This document shows, in pieces, positions 46,965-53,309 of a stretch of DNA of 64,000 nucleotides. Source of the DNA: Haploplasma modicum ATCC 29102 (lineage in GTDB: Bacteria > Bacillota_I > Bacilli_A > Acholeplasmatales > Acholeplasmataceae); NCBI RefSeq assembly GCF_000687835.1, contig NZ_JHYB01000004.1:1-64000 (forward strand), read 5' to 3'. A program made the translations under genes and the position numbers. How positions within the stretch are numbered: position 1 is the first letter of the stretch; each line of letters opens with the position of its first letter. The notes beneath the pieces were generated by a model, which saw only the letters and a list, made by a program, of their open reading frames with translations, ran no database searches and was not told the origin of the DNA.

Positions 46965-46993
46965 ATTATATACATTTTCTTTTGAAATGTAAA
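46965..46993 (-). promoter_or_regulatory. Main promoter of the glucan operon
   Basis: Read leftward: TTTACA (46988-46993), a 17-base spacer ending TGTA, TATAAT (46965-46970). The operator and an AGGAGG ribosome site follow. Confidence 0.87.
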
Positions 46994-47108
46994 GGGTTTC
47001 ATTGAAAAATTATTTTTTAAAATACGAAAAACTGTATTTTTTTACATGTTTTATTACAAAAACACCTTTGTTATATCGTCATTCTATTTTCAGTCATAAA
47101 TAAAAAAA

Positions 47109-47126
47109 GATGGAATTATCTCCATC
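47109..47126 (-). terminator. Terminator of the CotH gene
   Basis: Leftward GATGGA-GATAAT-TCCATC followed by seven T residues, overlapping the 3' end of the gene. Confidence 0.82.
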
Positions 47127-48660
47127 CTTCATCCTCTTCTCCTAAGTATCCAATATATCCTTCATTGTTTAACGTTTTCAAAATCCAGTTTTTTCTTTCT
47201 GTCAGATAACTTTTTAAATACTCTACTTGCTTATCGTGTGTCTTTAATTCAAGCATTTCAATTGGATTAGGATTAAACCCATCATTCATAAACATGTCCC
47301 ATCTTTTAAAATTACGCTTAGCATCAATAGTTATATAATCTAAAACTCTATCTATCTCTGATAATACTTTAGAAAAATATAAATCAATAATCTCATTAAA
47401 ACGACTTATATACTTTTCCTTAAAACTATTATTTTTTATTAAAATCCCAAACCATGGATTATAATCACTCCAAAAACCTTTTGGTCCGTATGCATAATAA
47501 TTACCATTTCCACTTGAAATGTCAAAATCCCAAATTGGACCCATTTGCATTTTTTCATTTTTATCTTTAACAATATATACTGATGAATATCCTATATCTA
47601 CTTGCTTCATTAGTTCTGTTAATACAAAATAGTCGATGAAACTATCTACATTAATATACTTATCATACTCATCACTAGATACAGATTGCTCAAATTTATT
47701 AATATATTCCTTGTAATAATTTATTTTGCTTTCTTGAATATTTTTATCAAAGCTTTTTATTTTAGGAGATTTAACAACATAATATACTTCTTGATATAAT
47801 TCTGTATTTCCATTGTTATTTCTATCATTTGGATTTGGATTTTTCATTCTGAACCAATCAACATTTTCTTTGCCCTCAGCATTTGCTCTATCAAACTCAC
47901 GTTCAAATTCAAGTAAAAATCCTCCATCAATATCATCTGATCTATCAATATTTAATCTATTTTCTGAGACTGCAACTTGTTCAGTAAGTAAATATAATCC
48001 TTTATAGTCACCATTCAAAACTAATCTTACATATCTTGTTTCCAATTGGTGTGGTAAATTTAGGAATCTTGAAAAATAGTGGGCTATATAGTTTCTCATC
48101 AATGACTTATCATTATGCTCTGCAAGCAATACATAATCTGTGGCATGCTTCATCCCCAAAATACTTGTATCCGTGTCAAACTTTATTCTATATGGTTTTT
48201 TCTCATATCCCCAAGTAGAGTTTCCTCTTCCCCTAATTCTCGCCGACTCAATTTCCGTGTTAAAAAATCCAGCATCACTAACCTTTAAACTTGCTCTAAG
48301 GTAGTCCTCTTTTGATGTAATTTCCAGATTATTAGTAGTATTGATGTTTAATTCAGTTACAAAATTTGTTTTTTTAATCTTTACAGTCTTCATTGCAACG
48401 TCATTTTTAACAATTGCAACTAATGATAATTCTAGAACTTCATCAGAATAAATAAATTCTAATCTATTATCTTCCAACTCCTGATTATCTAATTTCCAGA
48501 TTATTTTTTCATGTTTAAAAGTTTCCGGAAGAACATAATCCTTTGAAATTATATCGGGAATTCTATCTATGAATTTTTGAAACTCTGACTTTTTTACTCC
48601 ACAACCAGTAATTGTAAAAATACTTAAAAAAAACATTATAAAAAATATATACCTTTTCAT
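47116..48660 (-). CDS. CotH-family protein-kinase-like lipoprotein
   Basis: A 514-residue lipoprotein (lipobox TITGCGVK, Cys about 20). The CotH domain (about 110-480) shows IRGRGNSTWGYEKKPYRIKF, ADYVLLAEHNDKSLMRNYIA, YKGLYLLTEQV, DGGFLLEFERE and the metal site GPIWDFDISSGNGNYYAYG. CotH proteins are atypical kinases; bacterial ones phosphorylate spore coat proteins in Bacillus, but many lie in other contexts on the cell surface. No sporulation genes are here. The next gene encodes a membrane partner whose end overlaps by 4 bases. Its relation to the adjacent glucan locus is unknown. Confidence 0.88.
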   Translation of the reverse strand: MKRYIFFIMFFLSIFTITGCGVKKSEFQKFIDRIPDIISKDYVLPETFKHEKIIWKLDNQELEDNRLEFIYSDEVLELSLVAIVKNDVAMKTVKIKKTNFVTELNINTTNNLEITSKEDYLRASLKVSDAGFFNTEIESARIRGRGNSTWGYEKKPYRIKFDTDTSILGMKHATDYVLLAEHNDKSLMRNYIAHYFSRFLNLPHQLETRYVRLVLNGDYKGLYLLTEQVAVSENRLNIDRSDDIDGGFLLEFEREFDRANAEGKENVDWFRMKNPNPNDRNNNGNTELYQEVYYVVKSPKIKSFDKNIQESKINYYKEYINKFEQSVSSDEYDKYINVDSFIDYFVLTELMKQVDIGYSSVYIVKDKNEKMQMGPIWDFDISSGNGNYYAYGPKGFWSDYNPWFGILIKNNSFKEKYISRFNEIIDLYFSKVLSEIDRVLDYITIDAKRNFKRWDMFMNDGFNPNPIEMLELKTHDKQVEYLKSYLTERKNWILKTLNNEGYIGYLGEEDEGWR

Positions 48661-49397
48661 ATTTTCCCCCTTTTGTTGTTAGGCTTTATTATTAAATATT
48701 TAATTAATTTATAGATATAAGGAATTAAAATAATTAAAGCTAAATACACTGTGATTCTTATAATTAACTTATTTTTTAAAAATTTATTATAATTCATTTC
48801 ATTTTTTATTTCTTCGATTCTATATCCATTCTTAAACTCATCATTTATCTCTTCAGAGTTTTTATATTTAAAGTTCCTCTCATAATCAATCATTAATTGG
48901 TTTTCATAGTCATAATACTTTATACTCAAAAGATCATTTTGTTTGATTTCAAAAGAAAAAAACATGAATCCTATTTTATCTTTATCATAGCCATAGCTTA
49001 TTGCAGCATCAAAATCAGCTGTATTTAATAACCATTTATCATTGTCGATACTATAGGTCGTTAATCTACTTTTATCATTTAAATCTTTTGCATCTCTAGC
49101 ATGTTTTACTTCCATTAATGGAACAATTATAATAACAATTTTTTGCTCGTTAGAATTTTCTGTAATTTGATATAAACTCATTTTATATTTTTCAACTACC
49201 ACTTCATCAATGAGTAAATATTTATTAACCTGAACTGCAATAAATTTATCAAAGTTTTTTGTTTCTCTTGCTTCTTTATAAACAGACTCGTTAAATTCAT
49301 CCTGTTTTTCTATCAATACTTGAGCTACTGTTATAAAGTATATTGCTATTAAAAATAATATTGAAATAATTACATATAATATATTTTTTCTTTTCAC
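48657..49397 (-). CDS. Hypothetical two-span membrane protein coupled to CotH
   Basis: About 246 residues. One membrane segment near the N-terminus (NILYVIISILFLIAIYFITV) and one near the C-terminus (IIRITVYLALIILIPYIYKL) flank about 170 residues that should lie outside. I do not recognise the family. The start is a GTG (49395-49397) with GGGGA 7 bases before it; open frame continues upstream without a ribosome site. Its stop overlaps the CotH start (ATGA-type), so the two products probably work together at the membrane. Confidence 0.65.
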   Translation of the reverse strand: MKRKNILYVIISILFLIAIYFITVAQVLIEKQDEFNESVYKEARETKNFDKFIAVQVNKYLLIDEVVVEKYKMSLYQITENSNEQKIVIIIVPLMEVKHARDAKDLNDKSRLTTYSIDNDKWLLNTADFDAAISYGYDKDKIGFMFFSFEIKQNDLLSIKYYDYENQLMIDYERNFKYKNSEEINDEFKNGYRIEEIKNEMNYNKFLKNKLIIRITVYLALIILIPYIYKLIKYLIIKPNNKRGKI

Positions 49398-49840
49398 ATT
49401 TATTCCCCAATTCATATGTTTTATTGTCACAAGTTGAATTTAGTATATCATCATTATGTTTAAAAACAACTTTAAAAATGTTAGATTTTTTTATCAACGT
49501 TTTTATTACTATTAAATTAAATTTTATATTTAAAACAGTATAAAACTCATAAACATCTCTATTGAGCAATTTTAAAGTATGTTTTTTTCTTTTTTAATCA
49601 ATATTTCTTGCATCAGAGTTTCAAAATATCTATTAAAACAATATTTTTTCATCTTTTTAATAAGTGACATACATAGAAATCATCTTTCATGCTTATGTTT
49701 TGTTTGGACATAATTTATAGTTTATCATAAAGTCTAACTGTTAAATTACCTTCAATTATTTTTATTAAACAAATTGATAATTGTAACTTTCTAAGTTAGC
49801 AATAATTAATAATTGATTAATTATTCTATTGTTGGCATTT
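49398..49840. other. Gene-poor stretch
   Basis: No credible gene is seen. A weak promoter (TTGTTT, 16 bases, TATACT read leftward near 49445-49475) may serve the membrane-protein gene. A perfect AT-only inverted repeat lies at 49801-49825 (AATAATTAAT / ATTAATTATT). The rest is AT-rich with many stops. Confidence 0.5.
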
Positions 49841-50023
49841 TTAAATCCTTTCTTTCACACTTATCTTGAAACTATTTAATCCCGACATTTTTTTAATTGA
49901 GTCGATTTCACCATAATTAAAATTAGGATTATATAATGACTCCCAAATACCAATATACTCTAGAGTATTTCTATTTCTAAGCCAATTTAATATTAAAAAA
50001 CTACTATATCTTCCTTTTAACAA
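49841..50023 (-). pseudogene. KilA-N domain remnant
   Basis: About 60 codons matching the middle of a KilA-N domain: RYSSFLILNWLRNRNTLEYI and GIWESLYNPNFNYGEID, then MSGLNSFKISVKERI. KilA-N is a DNA-binding domain common in phages and phage-derived proteins, usually 250 residues or more. Here there is no start codon with a ribosome site (a TAG stands directly upstream), and a stop follows KERI. A four-codon ATG-AGT-GAA-GTT piece in another frame just upstream may be the old start. It is best read as a decayed phage-type gene. Confidence 0.7.
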
Positions 50024-50073
50024 CTAAACTTCACTCATAATATCCTTACTTCTTTTCCTTTACTAGGTAAGAA

Positions 50074-50223
50074 ACAATGATTTTACTTTTATAAAAATAA
50101 AAAAGGATTTCAAAATGAAATCATGTTGATTAAATATGTGTTGTCCGCACCGAGTTTGTAGCACTATTTTGCTTAGTTGCACCGATTTTGTAGTATTCGT
50201 CGTACAGAGTTGATAGTTTTTAC
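50074..50223. repeat. 150-bp direct repeat, copy A (downstream of rhuM)
   Basis: It is nearly identical to copy B at 51280-51427. From left: TTTTACTTTTATAAAAATAA, a terminator-like hairpin GATTTCA-AAA-TGAAATC, then TGTTGTCCGCACCGAGTT and three degenerate units, each about 15 bases, reading GCACCGAGTTTGTAG, GCACCGATTTTGTAG and GTACAGAGTTGATAG. Both copies are in the same orientation, one on each side of the RhuM gene. Confidence 0.85.
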
Positions 50224-50245
50224 AATTTTTATTTATTAAATTAAT

Positions 50246-51241
50246 TTAATTATTCCTATTAATCAAATTAATAATAATCTTAATAACAACATCCCTTTCA
50301 GTTGGATCACTTAGAGCGATCATTAATACTAGTGCAACTAATGTATTATCTTCAACTAATTTAGTTCCATCTTCTTTATATAAAATATTATTCATATCCA
50401 AAAAATATACGAAAATACTTGCTGCTATTCTTTTATTACCATCATAAAATGAATGATTTTTAACAATAAAATATAAAAGATTAGCAGCTTTCTCTTCTAC
50501 AGATGGATATAACTCTTCACCAAAAGCTGTTTGATAAATTGTAGAAAGTGAACTTTCAAATGACTTATCTTTCTCTCTTCCAAATAATGAACCTTCTTTA
50601 TATTCTTTTAAACTCCTAATCTCATTCATAATTTGGCTATATAATAACTTGTTTTTCCCAAAATCTTCAGTGGTATTATTTATAGTTAATAGTCTATGAT
50701 CATATTTGTCAAGTGTATCTAATGCTAAACTATATTTATTTATTACACTAAATAGACTGTTCGACTCTATTTTATCCAAATTTTTTCTTTTATATAATTC
50801 GCTTATAAACTTTACTGATTTTGTAAAATCAGTGTATTGTTCTTTACTTTGAATCAATTTATTTTGATTTATTGCATAACCTCTCAACATATAATCTTTA
50901 ATAACTCCTAAAGACCAAATTCTAAATTTAGTTGCCACTTCTGATTTTATTCTATAACCAACAGAAATAATTAAATCTAAATTATAATGTAAAATATTTC
51001 TTACTACTTTACGATTCCCTTCCGTTTGAACTTGTCGGAATAACCGACTAGTTGACTTTTCATCAAGTTCGTTTTCTTCATAAATATTTCTAATATGATC
51101 TGTTAAATTGGTTCTTGAAGTGCCAAATAAATTTGTTAATTGATTTTGAGATAGCCAAACTGTTTCTTCCTCAATATCTATATTGACTTCAATGCTAAAA
51201 TCATTATCTTTGAATACAATAATATCTTGTTCTTTTTCCAT
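50246..51241 (-). CDS. rhuM: RhuM-family protein with Doc/Fic domain
   Basis: A 331-residue protein. The N-terminal RhuM part (about 1-130) has ETVWLSQNQLTNLFGTSRTN, SRLFRQVQTEGNRKVVRNIL and YNLDLIISVGYRIKS. The C-terminal part (about 170-330) carries the Doc-type Fic motif HSFYDGNKRIAASIF, which fits HxFxDGNKRxA, the form used by Doc to phosphorylate EF-Tu. RhuM proteins occur in pathogenicity and defence islands; their role is not settled. The ATG at 51239-51241 is preceded by AAAGGA at 9 bases. No antitoxin gene overlaps it. It is flanked by direct repeats. Confidence 0.9.
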   Translation of the reverse strand: MEKEQDIIVFKDNDFSIEVNIDIEEETVWLSQNQLTNLFGTSRTNLTDHIRNIYEENELDEKSTSRLFRQVQTEGNRKVVRNILHYNLDLIISVGYRIKSEVATKFRIWSLGVIKDYMLRGYAINQNKLIQSKEQYTDFTKSVKFISELYKRKNLDKIESNSLFSVINKYSLALDTLDKYDHRLLTINNTTEDFGKNKLLYSQIMNEIRSLKEYKEGSLFGREKDKSFESSLSTIYQTAFGEELYPSVEEKAANLLYFIVKNHSFYDGNKRIAASIFVYFLDMNNILYKEDGTKLVEDNTLVALVLMIALSDPTERDVVIKIIINLINRNN

Positions 51242-51279
51242 TAGTATCATTCCTTTCTAACCTATAATAGTTAGAACTG

Positions 51280-51427
51280 AACAATTTTACTTTTATAAAA
51301 ATAAAAAAGGAATTCAAATTGAAATCCTGTTGTTTGTATATGTGTTGTCCGCACCGAGTTTATAGCACTATTTTGCTTGGTTGCACCGAGTTGATAGTAT
51401 TCGTCGTACAGAGTTGATAGTTTTTAA
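51280..51427. repeat. 150-bp direct repeat, copy B (between toxin and rhuM)
   Basis: Second copy of the repeat at 50074-50223, with the same order: A/T leader, terminator-like hairpin (GGAATTCAA / TTGAAATCC), TGTTGTCCGCACCGAGTT and three 15-base units (GCACCGAGTTTATAG, GCACCGAGTTGATAG, GTACAGAGTTGATAG). It lies after the TenpN-like toxin's stop and before the RhuM start. In this copy the three units are more alike, suggesting it is closer to the original sequence. Confidence 0.85.
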
Positions 51428-51502
51428 CATCTAGCTAATCATTCATAATTTTTATTAAATAAACTTAAGTTTTTCAATTATATATATTTAAATATTTATT
51501 AT

Positions 51503-51958
51503 TTATATATCTAATAAATTATGAAAGTATTGCAATGTTGTGTATTTGTATTTTCTCATGTATTCTCTATCATGAATTTTTTTTATTCCTTTATGATGAT
51601 TAATATAAACACTTAAATATTCCATTAAGTTTTCTTTAATCATAGATATGTTTAATATCATTTCTGAGTGTTCGTCTTTATCAACAACTGTTTCATCACC
51701 AATATACTCTTCATTTTTTATTATTAAGGATTTACTAAAATCAATACCTGAATTATTATTTTGGCTTCGTATACTATTTTTAAATAAATATCCATTCTTA
51801 TGGTTTATATTTGATCGAAATGGTGTACAAAGATATAGATCAGTACTAATTTTAAAAACAATAATTATATATGGTCTCATATTATCAATTTCTATCTCTG
51901 GATAATCATTTTGTGGATAATCATCAAAAAATTTATCACTTAACATTTTAATTTTCAT
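51503..51958 (-). CDS. tenpN: Type III toxin, TenpN/ToxN-like endoribonuclease
   Basis: A 151-residue protein with MKIKMLSDKFFDDYP at the start, RPYIIIVFKISTDLYLCTPF and RSNINHKNGYLF in the core, then SGIDFSKSLIIKNEEYIGDE and a C-terminal REYMRKYKYTTLQYFHNLL. These follow the TenpN pattern (FAIPLRS-x-x-xH, LDFSKAV, YxxSTLQxxH). Type III toxins are RNases that cut mRNA and are held inactive by a repeated RNA made from the same promoter. That architecture is present upstream: promoter, two tandem repeats, terminator, toxin. The ribosome site AAGGA lies 9 bases before the ATG. Likely role: phage defence by abortive infection or plasmid-like maintenance (inference). Confidence 0.86.
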   Translation of the reverse strand: MKIKMLSDKFFDDYPQNDYPEIEIDNMRPYIIIVFKISTDLYLCTPFRSNINHKNGYLFKNSIRSQNNNSGIDFSKSLIIKNEEYIGDETVVDKDEHSEMILNISMIKENLMEYLSVYINHHKGIKKIHDREYMRKYKYTTLQYFHNLLDI

Positions 51959-51979
51959 AAATAATTTTTCCTTCTTTCA

Positions 51980-52010
51980 AAAAAATAAAGAGGAACTATT
52001 GTTCCTCTTT
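51980..52010 (-). terminator. Terminator between antitoxin RNA and toxin gene
   Basis: Leftward AAAGAGGAAC-AATA-GTTCCTCTTT followed by ATTTTTTTG. A 10-bp perfect stem. In type III systems a leaky terminator here sets the antitoxin:toxin ratio. Confidence 0.9.
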
Positions 52011-52145
52011 AGTGATCTATCTTCGTTTGGTCACTTTTTATTTTACCGATGTGTCAGAACCATCACACATCTTCTTCACTCAGCCAATTTTTATTTTACC
52101 GACGTATCAGAGCTGTCATACGTCATCTTTTAACGAAGAAATACA
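52011..52145 (-). ncRNA. tenpI: Type III antitoxin RNA (TenpI/ToxI-like), two 53-nt pseudoknot repeats
   Basis: Read leftward. Repeat 1 stem GACGTAT/ATACGTC (52101-52124) and repeat 2 stem GATGTGT/ACACATC (52048-52071) are exactly 53 bases apart. Two base pairs differ between them and both change on both sides. The 10-base loops hold CAGC (repeat 1) and TGGT (repeat 2); these pair with GCTG (52081-52084) and ACCA (52028-52031) 3' of a shared 13-base linker GGTAAAATAAAAA. The loop pairings also covary, giving an H-type pseudoknot in each repeat. Partial units flank both ends. This is the antitoxin design of type III systems, where each processed repeat binds one toxin. Confidence 0.88.
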
Positions 52146-52150
52146 CCTTC

Positions 52151-52179
52151 ATATTACTATATTAATAATGAAATGTCAA
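52151..52179 (-). promoter_or_regulatory. Promoter of the type III toxin-antitoxin operon
   Basis: Read leftward: TTGACA (52174-52179), a 17-base spacer, TAATAT (52151-52156). The transcript would begin near 52145, just before the repeat array. Confidence 0.9.
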
Positions 52180-52256
52180 ATATAGTATTTGATTTCTTTA
52201 AAAAACATTATTATCCTATATTTTTTTTACGACTTACGTTAATTATAATATGAATC

Positions 52257-52289
52257 TCCAATAGGGAATCCACTGGATTCCCTATTGGA
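52257..52289. repeat. 33-bp near-perfect palindrome
   Basis: TCCAATAGGGAATCCA, one base C, then the exact reverse complement. Directly after it (52291-52314) is a weaker hairpin with ACTTC/GAAGT arms. Neither is followed by a long T-run, and no gene ends here. It lies between the toxin-antitoxin promoter and tRNA-Ser. Confidence 0.85.
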
Positions 52290-52390
52290 TAAAAACTTCA
52301 CTTACGAAGTGTTTTCCTAAGTTCATTATACATTCTTATAATTATTGTGTCAAGAAATATTGCTTGATTGTGTTTTAAAAATTCATAAAT

Positions 52391-52415
52391 AAAAAAGGAT
52401 TTCAAATTGAAATCC
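52391..52415 (-). terminator. Terminator after tRNA-Ser
   Basis: Leftward GGATTTCA-ATT-TGAAATCC followed by six T residues. The hairpin is almost the same as those inside the two 150-bp repeats. Confidence 0.87.
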
Positions 52416-52433
52416 CTCGTTGTAAGATTATTA

Positions 52434-52524
52434 TGGCGGAGAAAGAGGGATTTGAACCCTCGCAGCTTTTACACTCTGCTAGTTTTCGAGACTAGTCCCT
52501 TCAGCCAGGCTTGGGTATTTCTCC
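52434..52524 (-). tRNA. tRNA-Ser (anticodon CGA)
   Basis: A 91-base class II tRNA with encoded CCA. The acceptor stem is GGAGAAA/TTTCTCC, the discriminator base G, the anticodon arm CTAGT-CTCGAAA-ACTAG (anticodon CGA, reading UCG), and there is a long variable arm typical of serine tRNAs. The T arm is GAGGG-TTCAAAT-CCCTC. It lies at the edge of the accessory stretch 49.4-52.4 kb. Confidence 0.95.
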
Positions 52525-52550
52525 GTGCCTATTTTATTATAAACTATATT

Positions 52551-53261
52551 TTATTTTTTATCACGAAATTTTGTTAAAAACTTAAATAAAAAATACCAAA
52601 TATTCATTAATAAATAGATTGCTAGAAGCCACAGTGGTGTGTATAAAACTTTACCGAAGAAATCTGATATTTCTTTAACTGGTGATTCAAACAAATAAAA
52701 CCAGTTTTCCTTTAAGATTAGATCAAATATTAAAATGATTAATGTATATGTAATTAAATAAAGTGTTGATTTATTAAAGATTTTTCTTTCCATATTTACT
52801 CTTCCCACAACAAATGAATATATTGCTGATAGTAAGAATACAAAATGATTATAAAAATAATGGACATTTCTAAAATGAGGAAATACATAAGTTGTATCAA
52901 TAAATATAAGTGAGAAAAACGCTCCTGTTAAGGCATAAAAGAATACCATATTTGCTATTTTTTCATTATTTGTATATAAATAATAAATAGTTAGCAAATT
53001 AGTAAGAGCACAGAATCCAGTAAAAGGAATCATACCAAGATTATACTCACCTCTACTTATTACCCAAACATGATATGTTACTTCTAAAATTAAAAGTGAA
53101 CTTGCAAGTATGTATCTAATTATTTTATCTTGTTTTGAATCTTTATCAATTTTTCTTGCTATAAAAACTGTTATTACTGTTACAAGTGTAAGCACTAAAA
53201 GTGTTATTAGATGTTTTGATTTAAACATCTCAAGGCCAATACTATATTTATCGTTGAACAT
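52551..53261 (-). CDS. YwaF/TIGR02206-like membrane protein
   Basis: A 236-residue integral membrane protein with about six to seven hydrophobic segments. The pattern VTYHVWVISRGEYNLGMIPF with IPFTGFCALTNLL, and HFRNVHYFYNHFVFLLSAIY, matches YwaF-type (TMEM164-related) proteins with conserved histidines in membrane segments. Function is not known. An extended -10 box (TGTTATAAT) lies about 35 bases before the ATG. It ends 26 bases from the tRNA-Ser gene on the same strand. Confidence 0.78.
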   Translation of the reverse strand: MFNDKYSIGLEMFKSKHLITLLVLTLVTVITVFIARKIDKDSKQDKIIRYILASSLLILEVTYHVWVISRGEYNLGMIPFTGFCALTNLLTIYYLYTNNEKIANMVFFYALTGAFFSLIFIDTTYVFPHFRNVHYFYNHFVFLLSAIYSFVVGRVNMERKIFNKSTLYLITYTLIILIFDLILKENWFYLFESPVKEISDFFGKVLYTPLWLLAIYLLMNIWYFLFKFLTKFRDKK

Positions 53262-53309
53262 AAAAATTCCCCTTATTTAGTCTAATATGTAAGATTATAA
53301 CATAGTTTA

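Noticed and set aside
49297-49569. 90-codon open frame overlapping the start of the CotH partner gene
   Set aside because: Asparagine/lysine/isoleucine-rich reading of AT-rich DNA, no ribosome site, overlaps the real gene in another frame.
50140-50220. Iterated GCACCGAGTT units as a CRISPR array or tracrRNA
   Set aside because: GCACCGAGT recalls the 3' end of Cas9 tracrRNA, but the units are only 15 bases, degenerate, irregularly spaced, without spacers, and no cas gene is present.
52021-52140. The two 53-nt repeats as a minimal CRISPR
   Set aside because: The variable part lies within paired stems that covary and the constant part is a short linker; promoter, terminator and toxin context fit an antitoxin RNA.
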